Source: Telmatobacter sp. DSM 110680
GTDB taxonomy: Bacteria > Acidobacteriota > Terriglobia > Terriglobales > Acidobacteriaceae
DNA: 64,000 nt
Direction: 5' to 3'
NCBI RefSeq assembly: GCF_039994875.1
Contig: NZ_CP121196.1
Span: 372,001-436,000 of the forward strand
Every line of letters begins with the position of its first letter. Positions within the stretch are counted from its first letter, which is position 1. The notes beneath the pieces were generated by a model, which worked only from the letters and a program-made list of their open reading frames with translations, ran no database searches and had not been told where the DNA came from. A program made the position numbers and the translations under genes. This document shows positions 17,318-26,100 of this stretch, piece by piece.

Positions 17318-18325
17318 GTGTGGAACGAGGGACCTGTGCCATTCCATCTAGCAAGTTTCGTACCCGAATTTGACCAGGTATGCCTACAGAAATATGGGCG
17401 GACATACGATCTCATTGCCCTTGAATCGGTTTTTTGCGATCTCGCGAGCGGCAAGCGTCATCTGACGGCAAAGGACGTTGGCAAGCTTTTCAACGCAGAG
17501 ACCACGCCTTACGGGAAATATTGGTCACGGCCCCACATGAAGACGCTGGAAGAGGCGCTTCGGGAGAAGCGTATCAACCTGAAGTTAACTGGCACGGATC
17601 GACAAGCGTTGATTGAGAATCTTCTTTCAGTGTTCCACAACATCGCAACAGTGTCGTTACTATTGCGGTTTGTTCATCCTCGGCAATTCGGGATTTTCAG
17701 CTCTCCGGTGATTCATCTCCTTCTGGTGACGCGACCTTCTGCAATTAGTCTTTATCTTGCCTATTGCGATGAGTTGGAAAAATGGCGCGACCATTTCAAG
17801 ATGGCATCTGTTGCGCAAACTGAAACAGCATTGTGGGCATTCGCGGAGTATGCAAAGCTCGCAGACGGCGATTCCCATGCTGCATCTGCACTCCGTGAAT
17901 TCGACGAGGACATGTGGATCCAGCGCGAGCGGGCTGCTCAAGTGATCCGCCCGTTCTTTCGCCGATTTGGTCGCCTTCAGCTTGCAAGAGTCTTGCTGGA
18001 TGAAGACTGGATTTTATCCGGGAAGATCGCGGCTGAAGAGTACGAGCGACTGCTGAATTGTGTTTCGATCCGCCTGCACAAAAGACCCCTGACCTTTCAA
18101 AAGGGCGCCGCGCCGGCTCTTGTCCAGGAACTCGCAGACAAAAAGTACATTCGCGTAGAAGACCGGACGGATTTGGATCGAGTCTGGGAGACGCGGAACA
18201 AAGTCATTCACCCACTGGGTAAGCGCGCTGAACGAGAAGAAGTCGAGGTAATGATTGACTATATTGAGCGCATCGCTCTCCCGTGGGATGGTTCCAGTTT
18301 GAAGCGAACTCCTAATCGATCCTAG
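17318..18325 (+). CDS. AddAB-linked protein with a C-terminal HEPN-type Rx4H motif
   Basis: A 335-residue protein, GTG start five bases after addA. Residues about 1-200 are helical and unrecognised. The C-terminal part (about 210-325) is an all-helical unit with KKYIRVEDRTDLDRVW directly followed by TRNKVIHPL, where Arg293-x4-His298 is the signature of HEPN domains. HEPN proteins are often metal-independent RNases in toxin-antitoxin, CRISPR and abortive infection systems, and the polar residue (Asn) after Arg is typical of active members. It could also be a non-catalytic DUF4145-like HEPN. Tight linkage to addAB is the interesting point: RNase activation by the DNA-end complex is a possible but unproven reading. 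Confidence 0.65.
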   Translation: MWNEGPVPFHLASFVPEFDQVCLQKYGRTYDLIALESVFCDLASGKRHLTAKDVGKLFNAETTPYGKYWSRPHMKTLEEALREKRINLKLTGTDRQALIENLLSVFHNIATVSLLLRFVHPRQFGIFSSPVIHLLLVTRPSAISLYLAYCDELEKWRDHFKMASVAQTETALWAFAEYAKLADGDSHAASALREFDEDMWIQRERAAQVIRPFFRRFGRLQLARVLLDEDWILSGKIAAEEYERLLNCVSIRLHKRPLTFQKGAAPALVQELADKKYIRVEDRTDLDRVWETRNKVIHPLGKRAEREEVEVMIDYIERIALPWDGSSLKRTPNRS

Positions 18326-18359
18326 CCATATTTATTACATGTTGCGGTCTTGTTGCACT

Positions 18360-18736
18360 TTATCGAGTATGAGTCGCCATCTTCTCAAGTAGAAGATCTA
18401 ACACATGCTCGATATTACGAGGCGTGTACATCGCTTCTCGCGCATATTTGTGGTCAAGAACAGCGTCAAGGTCCGCGAACCTCACCGGAAGGATGTTGTT
18501 GAATACGCGGACGGAAGCTTCGCGTGCCGGTCTGCTGTTCATGCCAGTATTGGCCCAGCAAAACAGCCAGAGGACACCTCTGTGCGCGGACTGTTCCGTC
18601 GGGGCTCACCTTCCAGTGGTCGTCGATAGCCTTGGCACACGTACCGTGTGGAATGGAGAGTCAACTGCCTGGTGGCCTCCTCAACAGATACGCTCAGCTT
18701 CATCTCTTCATTGCTCAGGTGACAGTATTGCTTCAT
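18360..18736 (-). pseudogene. Possible decayed minus-strand gene
   Basis: Three overlapping short minus-strand reading frames each contain protein-like stretches: one starts MKQYCHLSNEEM (18736), another contains KAIDDHWKVSPDGTVRAQR, and a third ends in LPVRFADLDAVLDHKYARE to a stop at 18360. No single frame spans the region. The simplest explanation is one gene broken by frameshifts, but no family was recognised, and chance coding appearance cannot be excluded. Confidence 0.25.
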
Positions 18737-18757
18737 ATAGTGCAGTTAAGCGCAATC

Positions 18758-19933
18758 CTATGCAATTGTCTGTTGTCCGAGAATTCTGCGCTCCAATTCT
18801 CGCTTGACGGCGTTGCTTTCTTGATCGGCTCCTGGCCCGCAGACAAGCTCGCTAAAGTCGCTCCATAGAATGATTGTCAGGTTCTGTGAGATCCGCTTTA
18901 ACAAATCCGAATCTCGGTGAGGTAGGTCGTGAGCCAATAGGCCCGGATCATTTTTGTAATTGTCCACCAGTTGCACGTATGACCGAGCAGCGTCTACGTC
19001 CTTCACCAGAAGCCAAAAGATGGGAAGCCTCGTACCAGCGCTCTCGATTAGACAATCGATATTCCGAATAATTTGGTTCCGCTGTGGATCGTAGCTCGTT
19101 TTCATTGACAAATCTGAACCCAGCTTGGCCTCGATGTACGCCAGAAACTGCTCGTGCTCGATGACAATGTCGATCTCTGATGAGCCTTCTACTGGATCGG
19201 GCATTCGCGCTCGAGTTATCCACTCGGGATTCCCCGATTCCAGCATTCTTTTTCGACTGCGAGCTTCGTAGTCCGACGGCGCTCGGACCGCTGTCCACAG
19301 TTTTGGAGTTGGAAGGGATCGATCATCAAATGGAAAGTTCAGTTCTCTATTACGCCGTCGCGCTGCGCTGACCAGATGCCCCCACCATCCCGCAGGGAAT
19401 TGAGCAAGCAGAATCTGGAAGAAGTTCCATGTAACCCAGTCCTCGCTGTTGGGAGAATGCAGAATTCGGTCCATGTCTCCGGCCTTTCGGCCTTTGGGCA
19501 GGTCGAGCAATTTCTGAAGATTCAAGATGGGAAATGCCGCGCTTGACTGAGGAACAATGGATTGAACTGCCGGTGGAATTGCTCGAATCGGTGGCACAAC
19601 TATCACCTGCGGATCCGCCGTTTTGTTCCCAAGGCCTGGTTCAGATTGAATTTCCTGAATGTGATGAATCCTGTTGCATTCTTGAGTGTGGTCATGCCAG
19701 AAAGCCAAGTCTCCGGTTGGATGGGTCGGGGCATCGAGAGAGTATTGGGCTTTCTCATGGATCTCATCAGCAGTCCACCGAAAGTCGCGGGGACTGTATT
19801 CCTTGACCCTATTTCGAATCGAGTAATCTCGGATACTCCAGCTCGATCCGCTGTTCCCGCGTTCAAAGAAAAACACGAATGAGTTTGGAGTGATCTCGGG
19901 AAGGAACAGCATGCGCCGCTTTTTGAAGGACAT
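18758..19933 (-). CDS. PD-(D/E)XK nuclease-fold protein
   Basis: A 391-residue protein. Residues about 255-300 show the core of a restriction-endonuclease-like fold: SSEIDIVIEHEQFLAYIEAKL, i.e. E-x-D in one strand, then E-A-K in the next, followed by TSYDPQRNQIIRNID. The Arg/Gln-rich helix after the motif is common in this superfamily. The N-terminal 150 residues are of unknown type, with a Phe-rich start (NSFVFFFERGNSG). It probably cuts nucleic acid, perhaps in defence, given the preceding AddAB-HEPN operon on the other strand. Its start is uncertain, because no strong Shine-Dalgarno is visible at 19933. Confidence 0.7.
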   Translation of the reverse strand: MSFKKRRMLFLPEITPNSFVFFFERGNSGSSWSIRDYSIRNRVKEYSPRDFRWTADEIHEKAQYSLDAPTHPTGDLAFWHDHTQECNRIHHIQEIQSEPGLGNKTADPQVIVVPPIRAIPPAVQSIVPQSSAAFPILNLQKLLDLPKGRKAGDMDRILHSPNSEDWVTWNFFQILLAQFPAGWWGHLVSAARRRNRELNFPFDDRSLPTPKLWTAVRAPSDYEARSRKRMLESGNPEWITRARMPDPVEGSSEIDIVIEHEQFLAYIEAKLGSDLSMKTSYDPQRNQIIRNIDCLIESAGTRLPIFWLLVKDVDAARSYVQLVDNYKNDPGLLAHDLPHRDSDLLKRISQNLTIILWSDFSELVCGPGADQESNAVKRELERRILGQQTIA

Positions 19934-20335
19934 TGCGGAAGATCTCCTAGAGGAATCTGAATTTGCTGATTGAATTCGGTCGCGATTATACGCTCGTGAT
20001 TAAAAGACCATCCGCCATCCCGAGCCATTCTGTTCTAGGTCATCTATACGGTTGAGGCGCTCGGAGATTGGAGATCTGACCCCGGCCTTTTCAGGGCGTA
20101 AATAAGCTACCTATACGACGTAGGAGCATGCTGAAATACGTGGTAATACGCATAAGACGCACCAATCACGAGTGGAGATTCAGGGTGGAAGAAAGCGCGA
20201 ACAAGGGCTGAAGTCTGCCGTCTTTTTAAACCGTCATGAGATCAAGAGATGGGCTGAAGTCTGAAAACTTCAGCCCGCCTACCGAGTGCATTTGAACAAT
20301 CCTTGATTGCGATCTGTCGCATACCCAGCTAGACG
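19934..20335. other. Gap without a gene; carries a hairpin repeat
   Basis: No coding sequence is supported. At 20251-20276 there is a perfect hairpin, GGGCTGAAGT / ACTTCAGCCC with a six-base loop, and a partial copy of one arm (GGGCTGAAGTCTG) about 45 bases upstream at 20206. It may act as a terminator for the secreted-protein gene at 20336-20836 or be an interspersed REP-like element. Confidence 0.5.
20251..20276. terminator. Hairpin, possible terminator or REP-like repeat
   Basis: Ten-base-pair perfect stem with loop CTGAAA, downstream of the stop codon of the minus-strand secreted protein gene. There is no strong T-run on either side, so termination is less certain than the hairpin itself. 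Confidence 0.5.
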
Positions 20336-20836
20336 CTAGATGGGATCGCAGTTCGGGTCTCCCTTGAACACCATAACGCTGATAGGCGTAAACGTCCCCG
20401 ACCCATCAATCATGAACGCGATCTGGTACTGAACTTTCACGTTCGGATCGCCGCCCTTCGAGACTAATTGAAAACGGTCACTGTATATACCGAGTATCGG
20501 CGGCACATCCGCAGGAGTGGAGGACAGATCCTGCTCGTGGTTAACGTAGTTGAACACATACTTGCCGCCGTTATTATCCGTTGCCGTTCCGGTCGCGTTC
20601 GATTGAATCTTGGTTGTGAAGGTGCCGTCGTGGTTCTTCGAAGTGTGAACAACAAAGTGATACTGACCGTTCAGCGTGACTTGCAATCCGCTGACACTGG
20701 AGCAGGCCGGACTGAAGGTTGCATTGACGATCGGGATGTAAAACTGTTGGGCGCTGGCAGCGTGAAGAATGCGGGGCCCCATCGTGCAGCAGATAAACGC
20801 AGCGCAAGCTGCGACGGCACTTCTCTTTGGGAACAT
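20336..20836 (-). CDS. Secreted protein of unknown function
   Basis: A 166-residue protein, MFPKRSAVAACAAFICC at its start, with a typical signal peptide (basic n-region, Ala/Cys-rich core, cleavage probably after LHAASA). GGAG lies about nine bases before the ATG at 20836, which is preferred over the much longer open frame. The mature part is beta-rich with repeated polar/aromatic alternation (LQVTLNGQYHFVVHTSKN, GGKYVFNYVNHEQ) and two cysteines that could form a disulfide. It would be exported to the periplasm or outside. The family is not recognised; such small beta-sandwich proteins are common in acidobacteria. Confidence 0.65.
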   Translation of the reverse strand: MFPKRSAVAACAAFICCTMGPRILHAASAQQFYIPIVNATFSPACSSVSGLQVTLNGQYHFVVHTSKNHDGTFTTKIQSNATGTATDNNGGKYVFNYVNHEQDLSSTPADVPPILGIYSDRFQLVSKGGDPNVKVQYQIAFMIDGSGTFTPISVMVFKGDPNCDPI

Positions 20837-21206
20837 GATTCTGGTCTCCTCTTCTCGGCTGCAACAGCCGCAATTCAATTCGTTCGTGGATACTGTGAGC
20901 GCGCCCCAGCGACCCCGATGCGATGTAGCCGGAAGATGAGAAGATGGGAAGCTCTCTTCACCCGAAAGGACCCTTGAAACTCCAAGCACAAGATTGCCGG
21001 AGGCTACCGGTACATTTCGTAGCACTGAGAACTGGTAGATTCGCTCTGCCAAGTTCGCGGGCGAGTGTATGAAAAAGCAGAGTTCATGTCAAGGAAAAAT
21101 ATGCCGCTCTGGTGCGCTGGGGCTTAACTTACGGACTGTTTCGTGGGAATATACCGAAAGACAAAAGGGGACCGTGTATCAGGCGCGTGGGAAAAAGGAG
21201 AAAAGC

Positions 21207-22748
21207 ATGCGAATTGGAAAGGTCATTCACTACGGCATGCTGGCACTATTACTTCTCGGGTCGAAGTGCACAGCTTCGAATGAACAACCTTTGGACGCTC
21301 AGCTGCGAAGGGTGTTGCAGCGGGCTGGCTTCACAGGAAGAATCGAGTCCACACTGGAATCGAGGCTGGGTCGCTCCGTCAACCCCGCATTGGCGGAACT
21401 AGGCCGCTTGCTCTTCTTCGACAAGGCGGGCGCCGTCCATAAAGACAACATGTGTGCCGGCTGCCATGCACCCTCTAACGGTATGGGCGATTCACAAACT
21501 ATGGCCATTGGTATTCAGAACAACGATATCGTTGGTCCGAATCGAACGGGGCCGCGGAATCAGCGCCGTACGCCATCCATTGTGAACACGGTGTTTTACC
21601 CGAAGCTCATGTGGAACGGGCGGTTTGCATCTGCATCGGGAAATCCGTTCGACACGTCACGGGGATTCGTCTTTCCGCCTCCGGAAGGCACAACCGAGTT
21701 CCCGGCGAACGATCCGCGCATCCCGAATCTCGCCTCGGCACAGGGCCAGATGCCTCCAACGGAGTTGACCGAGGTCGCGGGCTTTACTGGCACCACGGGG
21801 AAGTTCGACACAGCCAGCGGGTTGTGGTGGGTCGACCCGAGTTTCTGGGCCTTCGACGACGGAAAGGGTGATCCTCTGCCACCTCCCGTTCTTTATTCAG
21901 ACCCCACGACCACATTCCTCACGTTCAACGACCCAATCCGGCGATTCCTGCTTGCCAATCGCCTGAATGACAATCCCACTTACATTAGACTCTTCCGGGC
22001 CGTGTTCCCAACCGAAATGGCAGCCAATGGAGGCAAGATCGATTTCAGCATGTTTGGTCGCGCCATCGCGGAGTTCGAATTCAGCATGGTCTTCGCTAAC
22101 GCCCCCATCGATCAGTTCGCCCGGGGCGATGTGAATGCTTTAGATACATCCGAAAAGCGCGGGGCACTTCTCTTCTTTGGCAAGGCGAAATGTGTCGCTT
22201 GTCACGCCGTCACCGGAGCCTCGAACGAGATGTTCAGCGACTTCAGGAACCGCGTCATCGGCGTTCCGCAAGTATCTCCGCTGTTCGGCCCGGGCCTCGG
22301 CAACGTCCACTTCGATGGCGCTGGCAACAATGAGGATTTCGGTTTGGAGCAGGTCTCCGGCAACTCCGACGATCGCTACAAGTTCCGCACGGCTCCGCTC
22401 CGCAACCTGGCGGTCGCTGCAGGCTTCTTCCACAACGGCGCGTTCGCCAGGTTGGATGATGCTATTGCATTTCATCTCGACCCGAAGGCGTACGCACCTT
22501 CATACGATCCGACAAGAGCCGGCCTCGACCCCGACCTCACATTTAGTCTCGGGCCCATCGAGCCGGTTCTCGACCGCATTGACCCGTTGATGCGGCCAGT
22601 GCATTTGACCCCAACTGAGTTCAAGGATTTGGTTCACTTCATTAGGGACGGGCTGCTCGACGTGCGCGCAACCAAGACGTGCTCCACAATTCCTGCGTCC
22701 GTACCCAGCGGTTTGGCATTACCCCAGTTCCAGGGCTGCAATAATTAA
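21207..22748 (+). CDS. Di-heme cytochrome c peroxidase family protein (MauG/CcpA type)
   Basis: A 513-residue exported protein starting MRIGKVIHYGMLALLLLGSK, a signal or lipoprotein-like leader, with AAGGAG before the ATG at 21207. Two heme c sites are visible: CAGCH near residue 90 and CVACH near residue 330. Other family features are ELGRLLFFDKAG before the first heme, RNQRRTPSIVN, FGRAIAEFE and FRTAPLRNLAVAAGFFHNGAFARLDDAI near the end. These enzymes reduce hydrogen peroxide or oxidise protein or small substrates in the periplasm. It is longer than classical CcpA (about 330 residues), with an insertion of about 100 residues between the hemes. No partner gene is adjacent. Confidence 0.9.
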   Translation: MRIGKVIHYGMLALLLLGSKCTASNEQPLDAQLRRVLQRAGFTGRIESTLESRLGRSVNPALAELGRLLFFDKAGAVHKDNMCAGCHAPSNGMGDSQTMAIGIQNNDIVGPNRTGPRNQRRTPSIVNTVFYPKLMWNGRFASASGNPFDTSRGFVFPPPEGTTEFPANDPRIPNLASAQGQMPPTELTEVAGFTGTTGKFDTASGLWWVDPSFWAFDDGKGDPLPPPVLYSDPTTTFLTFNDPIRRFLLANRLNDNPTYIRLFRAVFPTEMAANGGKIDFSMFGRAIAEFEFSMVFANAPIDQFARGDVNALDTSEKRGALLFFGKAKCVACHAVTGASNEMFSDFRNRVIGVPQVSPLFGPGLGNVHFDGAGNNEDFGLEQVSGNSDDRYKFRTAPLRNLAVAAGFFHNGAFARLDDAIAFHLDPKAYAPSYDPTRAGLDPDLTFSLGPIEPVLDRIDPLMRPVHLTPTEFKDLVHFIRDGLLDVRATKTCSTIPASVPSGLALPQFQGCNN

Positions 22749-22789
22749 GAACCCGTAGGGTGCTACCAAACGCCAGCCTCAGATTAGGC

Positions 22790-22824
22790 CACGCTCTCGG
22801 CCGAATCGACCTGCTGAGAGCGTG
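22790..22824 (+). terminator. Hairpin after the cytochrome c peroxidase gene
   Basis: Nine-base-pair perfect arms CACGCTCTC and GAGAGCGTG separated by 17 bases, 42 bases after the stop codon. It is likely the end of the peroxidase transcript, although the following T-run is weak. Confidence 0.5.
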
Positions 22825-22934
22825 TGTCTTAATCCGTCAGACGGTGGTCGATCGGTCCATTTTCGTCTCGAGAAATAGTTTCGATCTATCAATCGATCTT
22901 TCAATTTCACGCACCCAACTCGATCTTTTCACAC

Positions 22935-22962
22935 TTGCTTTGGATTGTATTCGCGCTAAAAT
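22935..22962 (+). promoter_or_regulatory. Sigma70-type promoter for a small ORF
   Basis: TTGCTT (22935-22940) and TAAAAT (22957-22962) with a 16-base spacer. The expected start of transcription lies two to four bases before the ATG at 22972, so the message would be nearly leaderless. Confidence 0.4.
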
Positions 22963-22971
22963 TTGCGAGCT

Positions 22972-23280
22972 ATGAAGGCCTATGTGACCAGTCAAAAGAC
23001 TGACCAGGTCGAAGGCTGGCTCCTCGATATCCAATTTGGTGCGCAACCATCGTCCGAGTGCCGGTATAATTCTCGACCTTCAGCGGAAGCTGATTGTTCC
23101 GTTCTGAATAGGTTCGTCGTGTGCAGTGGGCACCATCGCTGTGCATTCACGGTCGATGAGTTGCCTGATGGCAACTTCGGAATTATGTGTATCTGTCACC
23201 CGTTTTTAGCTGTAAACCCGGGACTTAGCCAGCGAAGCTTGCTTATCGAGGCTGGCCCTGAACGGTCCAGCCAGCCGTAG
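22972..23280 (+). CDS. Possible small Cys-containing protein
   Basis: A 102-residue ORF starting MKAYVTSQKTDQVEGWLL. It contains several cysteines in a VVCSGHHRCAF and MCICHPF pattern that recalls a small metal-binding protein. Support comes from the promoter immediately upstream; against it are a weak ribosome-binding site and a low-complexity, Ser/Arg-rich end. I do not recognise the family. Confidence 0.3.
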   Translation: MKAYVTSQKTDQVEGWLLDIQFGAQPSSECRYNSRPSAEADCSVLNRFVVCSGHHRCAFTVDELPDGNFGIMCICHPFLAVNPGLSQRSLLIEAGPERSSQP

Positions 23281-23504
23281 ACGCTGTTATCTCCATATGC
23301 AGATCGCGTGGGTGCGCGAATGCAATGGGAAAATTCAGTTGCCGCAATCATTCTCCAGTTGAAGCCTGCCTGAATTTGAGACCCTGGTGGGCTCGTCGCG
23401 GGCCAAGTATCCCGACCACCTTGGCTTGCTATAGCGCACGGCCCCGACTGCGAAATGGACAACCGGCTACACGGAATTTCTCTATTAACTTCAGGCCAAG
23501 GCAC

Positions 23505-23717
23505 TCATCGACTTGCGTCCCTCTGCTGCTGAACCACCAGTTGGTCAGGTCGCCCGAGAAAAACCTCCGATGGCAAGTACCGCCGCCACTCCACGCAAAG
23601 GGGGCACTTGACGGTAATGGATTGGAACGGGAACTCTTTGGCCCCGGATGGCACGTTGCGGCGGCATCCTTTGCACGTGACCACGAAGCTTTTGCGGCCC
23701 AACGGCGTCGAGAACAT
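23505..23717 (-). CDS. Small zinc-ribbon-like protein
   Basis: A 70-residue protein, with CKGC near residue 15 and CPLC near residue 38, the two knuckles of a zinc ribbon. Around them the pattern VTCKGCRRNVPSG, FPFQSITVKCPLC and YLPSEVFLGRP looks conserved and protein-like. Binding of one zinc ion is likely; the role is unknown. The ATG at 23717 lacks a good ribosome-binding site, so the start may be different. It lies alone in a gene-poor stretch; the flanking 23281-23504 and 23718-24220 hold nothing I can support. Confidence 0.5.
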   Translation of the reverse strand: MFSTPLGRKSFVVTCKGCRRNVPSGAKEFPFQSITVKCPLCVEWRRYLPSEVFLGRPDQLVVQQQRDASR

Positions 23718-24220
23718 GCCAGAATGATAGGAAATCCATCACAAGAAACCAGTGAGCAACAGCACACTGAGTTTCAGGGCTGAAGGACGCCCGAGCCGTC
23801 ATTAACCGGCGGCAATATGGACAAACTAACCCGTGATGCTAATCACATCTCCGGCATTGCAGAAATCTGACTATTCCTTAAAGCACCCGTTTTGGGCTGC
23901 TGATTCTAGCGGGTTGTGCCCCGAACGGATGTGCCTTGTGAACCAGTCTTCTCAGAGAACCAATCACTCCTATCTCCGGATTCCGCTTACCGTCACTATC
24001 CGAACTCATTTCACTAAGGGATCAGATGATTCCGATGATGACGTATCGGAGTTGAGTTGGCTTCTCTGTTATCGGCTGATGGTGCTTCGGCCTGCTTTGC
24101 AACGTGTCAATGAACTCCGAAATATTGCAGCCACCGCACCACGCCCAATAACTATAGAAAGTGCGACTCTTCTACACCGTGTATCAGAGATCCTTCTTCG
24201 GCATGGCTGGGAGTAATACG

Positions 24221-24421
24221 ATGAGAGAATTCAGCACTCCACTTCAATTGAATATGCTTCGCGCAACGCTCGAATATGTAGAACAGAATCAAGACATTGA
24301 CCAATGCTGTTTGGGAATCTGTGAATTCAAATCAATGCTCACGCATGAAATCGAACGAAGTGAGAATCTAGAGCCGGTTTATTCAGGCGAACAGAATCGT
24401 CAGACTCCTTCTAGAATTTAA
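24221..24421 (+). CDS. Small helical protein (copy 1 of a family seen twice here)
   Basis: A 66-residue protein, with GGGAG seven bases before the ATG. The pattern L..TLEYVEQNQDID...LGICEFKSMLTHEIERSE matches, in spacing of Leu/Val-Glu and the final helix, the N-terminal part of the 114-residue protein at 60211-60555 (LLEVICQLLQKVEG...IENLKAYLRCRIVELEAE). Both lie near a gene for the CxxC/HxC small protein family. It is probably a small cytosolic helical protein; the function is unknown. Confidence 0.55.
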   Translation: MREFSTPLQLNMLRATLEYVEQNQDIDQCCLGICEFKSMLTHEIERSENLEPVYSGEQNRQTPSRI

Positions 24422-24636
24422 GAATGAAGCCGGAATTTCTGGAGACGTATTATCTAGGTCTGAAGCCGCGAACAATTCGAAGTCAGAAGCAATTGACTGT
24501 TTCACGACTCGCTGCAGATACCGGGCTTCTTGAACAAATGCGACCTACTTCCAGTAATCGCTTGAGTTCGATTAAATTGACCTTTCCTGAGAACGGGCGC
24601 ACACTCTGAGTCTCCTCTAACGCGACTGGAGCGACT

Positions 24637-24924
24637 ATGAATTTCACTGACAGGGAGTTGAAATGCGCTGATTGCGGCGAGATGTTCGTGTTTACCGCTG
24701 GAGAACAGGAGTTCTACCGAGAGAAGGAATTCAAGAACGATCCCAAGCGGTGCAAGCAATGCAAAGGGCCAGGTACGAGAAGAGTTAGGGCCGAAACTGC
24801 TGTGAACTGCTCTGAATGCGGAAGGAGCACAACTGTCCCATTCAAGCCGACGCAAGGCAGACCTGTAATGTGCAGAACGTGTTTTACGAACAGACGAAAA
24901 GCACCCCATATTGTGGCTGCGTAG
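24637..24924 (+). CDS. Double zinc-ribbon protein (CxxC-x17-CxxC family)
   Basis: A 95-residue protein with two Cys4 units. The first has CADCGE and, after FYREKEFKNDPKRC, CKQC; the second has CSECGR, then PVMCRTC. The 17-residue spacing with the FYREK..F..DPKRC motif is characteristic of the bacterial CxxC-x17-CxxC zinc-binding domain. These proteins likely bind two zinc ions and may contact nucleic acid; their role is unsettled. GGAG lies five bases before the ATG. It is one of several small Cys-rich genes near the cold-shock gene. Confidence 0.75.
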   Translation: MNFTDRELKCADCGEMFVFTAGEQEFYREKEFKNDPKRCKQCKGPGTRRVRAETAVNCSECGRSTTVPFKPTQGRPVMCRTCFTNRRKAPHIVAA

Positions 24925-24984
24925 CTGCGTGGTGAATAGCTAACGACATTGGGGGGCTTCCGCTTTCACTTGGGGCAACCTCAA

Positions 24985-25257
24985 ATGGCAGATTCTTCGA
25001 AATTCACTCATCGCTCGAATTTGGATGGAACGACGGATTCCATATGTTTCCGATGCATTGCGACTGTGGCAACTGTCTATGATAAGGGCGAACTCCTCAG
25101 ATACGAACAACGCCATATTTGCGACCCAGTTTTGGTTGAACGATTTGACGGTACGAAGCCGCCGTCTTCTGAAGCCGTTGAGGACTCCCAAAACTGGCAA
25201 TTCACAAAGCTTGCAAGTCGGAATGTCGGCGTCGTGGAACGTCAGAAGAAATCCTGA
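24985..25257 (+). CDS. Small Cys/His protein, CxxC...HxC family (copy 1)
   Basis: A 90-residue protein whose core FTHRSNLDGTTDSICFRCIATV...RYEQRHICDP is shared with the protein at 59997-60191 (FPHRHNRDGSHDSVCISCYATV...QHEQDHVCD). The conserved C-x-x-C, His and C residues could form one zinc site. The ATG at 24985 is chosen because the conserved part begins just after it; the Shine-Dalgarno is weak. The family appears specific to acidobacteria-like genomes as far as I can recall; no function is known. Confidence 0.65.
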   Translation: MADSSKFTHRSNLDGTTDSICFRCIATVATVYDKGELLRYEQRHICDPVLVERFDGTKPPSSEAVEDSQNWQFTKLASRNVGVVERQKKS

Positions 25258-25404
25258 AGATGTGCGAATTCATTTGGTAGGCTGCAGACCTCCGTCTTTT
25301 TGACCTCGGACATCACTTCTTCATTCAATCGCATCCACAAAAACGGTGTGTGCACCCCATTGCCCGGTTCGCCGACAGCCCATATCCAAGGAGGGTAGGA
25401 GCCT

Positions 25405-25635
25405 ATGGCTCAGTACAAAGGAGTAGTGAAGTGGTTTAACAGCGCCAAAGGTTTTGGATTCATCGGGCGGGAAGACGGCCCAGATGTCTTCGTTCACTAT
25501 TCAGGTATTCAGTCGTCCGGGTACAGAATGCTCAAAGAAGGTGACGAAGTAGAGTTTGACATTGTCAAGGGGCAAAAGGGTCCGCAGGCGGAAGGAGTGA
25601 ACTGCCTTAAGCACGCTGACCACGGGTCGGCCTGA
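25405..25635 (+). CDS. Cold-shock protein (CspA family)
   Basis: A 76-residue OB-fold protein of the CspA family. RNP1 is KGFGFI, RNP2 is VFVHY, and the start [13 protein letters not shown] and end [13 protein letters not shown] are typical. It binds single-stranded RNA and DNA and acts as an RNA chaperone in cold or general stress. AAGGAGG lies 12 bases before the ATG. The roughly 147 bases upstream have no ORF and could hold a structured cold-shock leader, but I see no clear cold box. Confidence 0.92.
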   Translation: MAQYKGVVKWFNSAKGFGFIGREDGPDVFVHYSGIQSSGYRMLKEGDEVEFDIVKGQKGPQAEGVNCLKHADHGSA

Positions 25636-25666
25636 CATCGAATCGGGGAAGAAGGTGGCTGGAGTC

Positions 25667-25891
25667 TTACTGGCTAAGCCGGGCAGTAGAGAATCGCTTT
25701 GCGTGCGGTTGCAGAAGCTCAATCTTCGCTCCATTGTTCGCATTCCTGAAGCAAGGGACGACGGGTGGAACCTTGCATGTCGCACAAGTGACTCTCAGAG
25801 CCGGCCACGTTTTCGGGTCATATTTTGCTAATTCGACTGATTCGATGGTTTTGTGTTTTCCAGTCGGAATTCGGGTTGTGGCGATATTCAT
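25667..25891 (-). CDS. Small protein coupled to its upstream neighbour
   Basis: A 74-residue ORF whose ATG overlaps the stop of the upstream 70-residue gene (ATGA type), which favours real, coupled translation. It has CATC and a further Cys (VTCATCKVPPVVPC), but no recognised domain. The sequence is otherwise basic. It could be a small metal-binding protein. Confidence 0.45.
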   Translation of the reverse strand: MNIATTRIPTGKHKTIESVELAKYDPKTWPALRVTCATCKVPPVVPCFRNANNGAKIELLQPHAKRFSTARLSQ

Positions 25892-26100
25892 CGCTTCAGT
25901 CCCGGAGCCGCGTTAACTGTTTCGGTGCGCGGGTTCCAAAAACCGAGTAGCTTTTGCCAAGGCACATATTCTTCCCTCTCCGCACTCCCGGTGGAAGGGA
26001 TTAAATCTACTGTTTGAGTCTCACCGTCTACCCAAGCGACGACGAAGATCCCCCTGTGTTCGTCCACGTAAACCCGTTCCCCTACTGTAGGTATGTACAT
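25888..26100 (-). CDS. Small conserved-looking protein of unknown function
   Basis: A 70-residue protein starting MYIPTVGERVYVDEHRGIF. The alternating pattern VYVDEHRGIFVVAWVDGETQTVDLIP suggests a small SH3-like beta barrel, and the end carries VPWQKLLGFW. It is the first gene of a likely two-gene minus-strand operon. The function is unknown. Confidence 0.55.
   Translation of the reverse strand: MYIPTVGERVYVDEHRGIFVVAWVDGETQTVDLIPSTGSAEREEYVPWQKLLGFWNPRTETVNAAPGLKR

Noticed and set aside
23833-24216. 127-codon plus-strand frame
   Set aside because: The second half looks faintly helical and protein-like, but there is no Shine-Dalgarno, and the first half is not protein-like; too weak to list.
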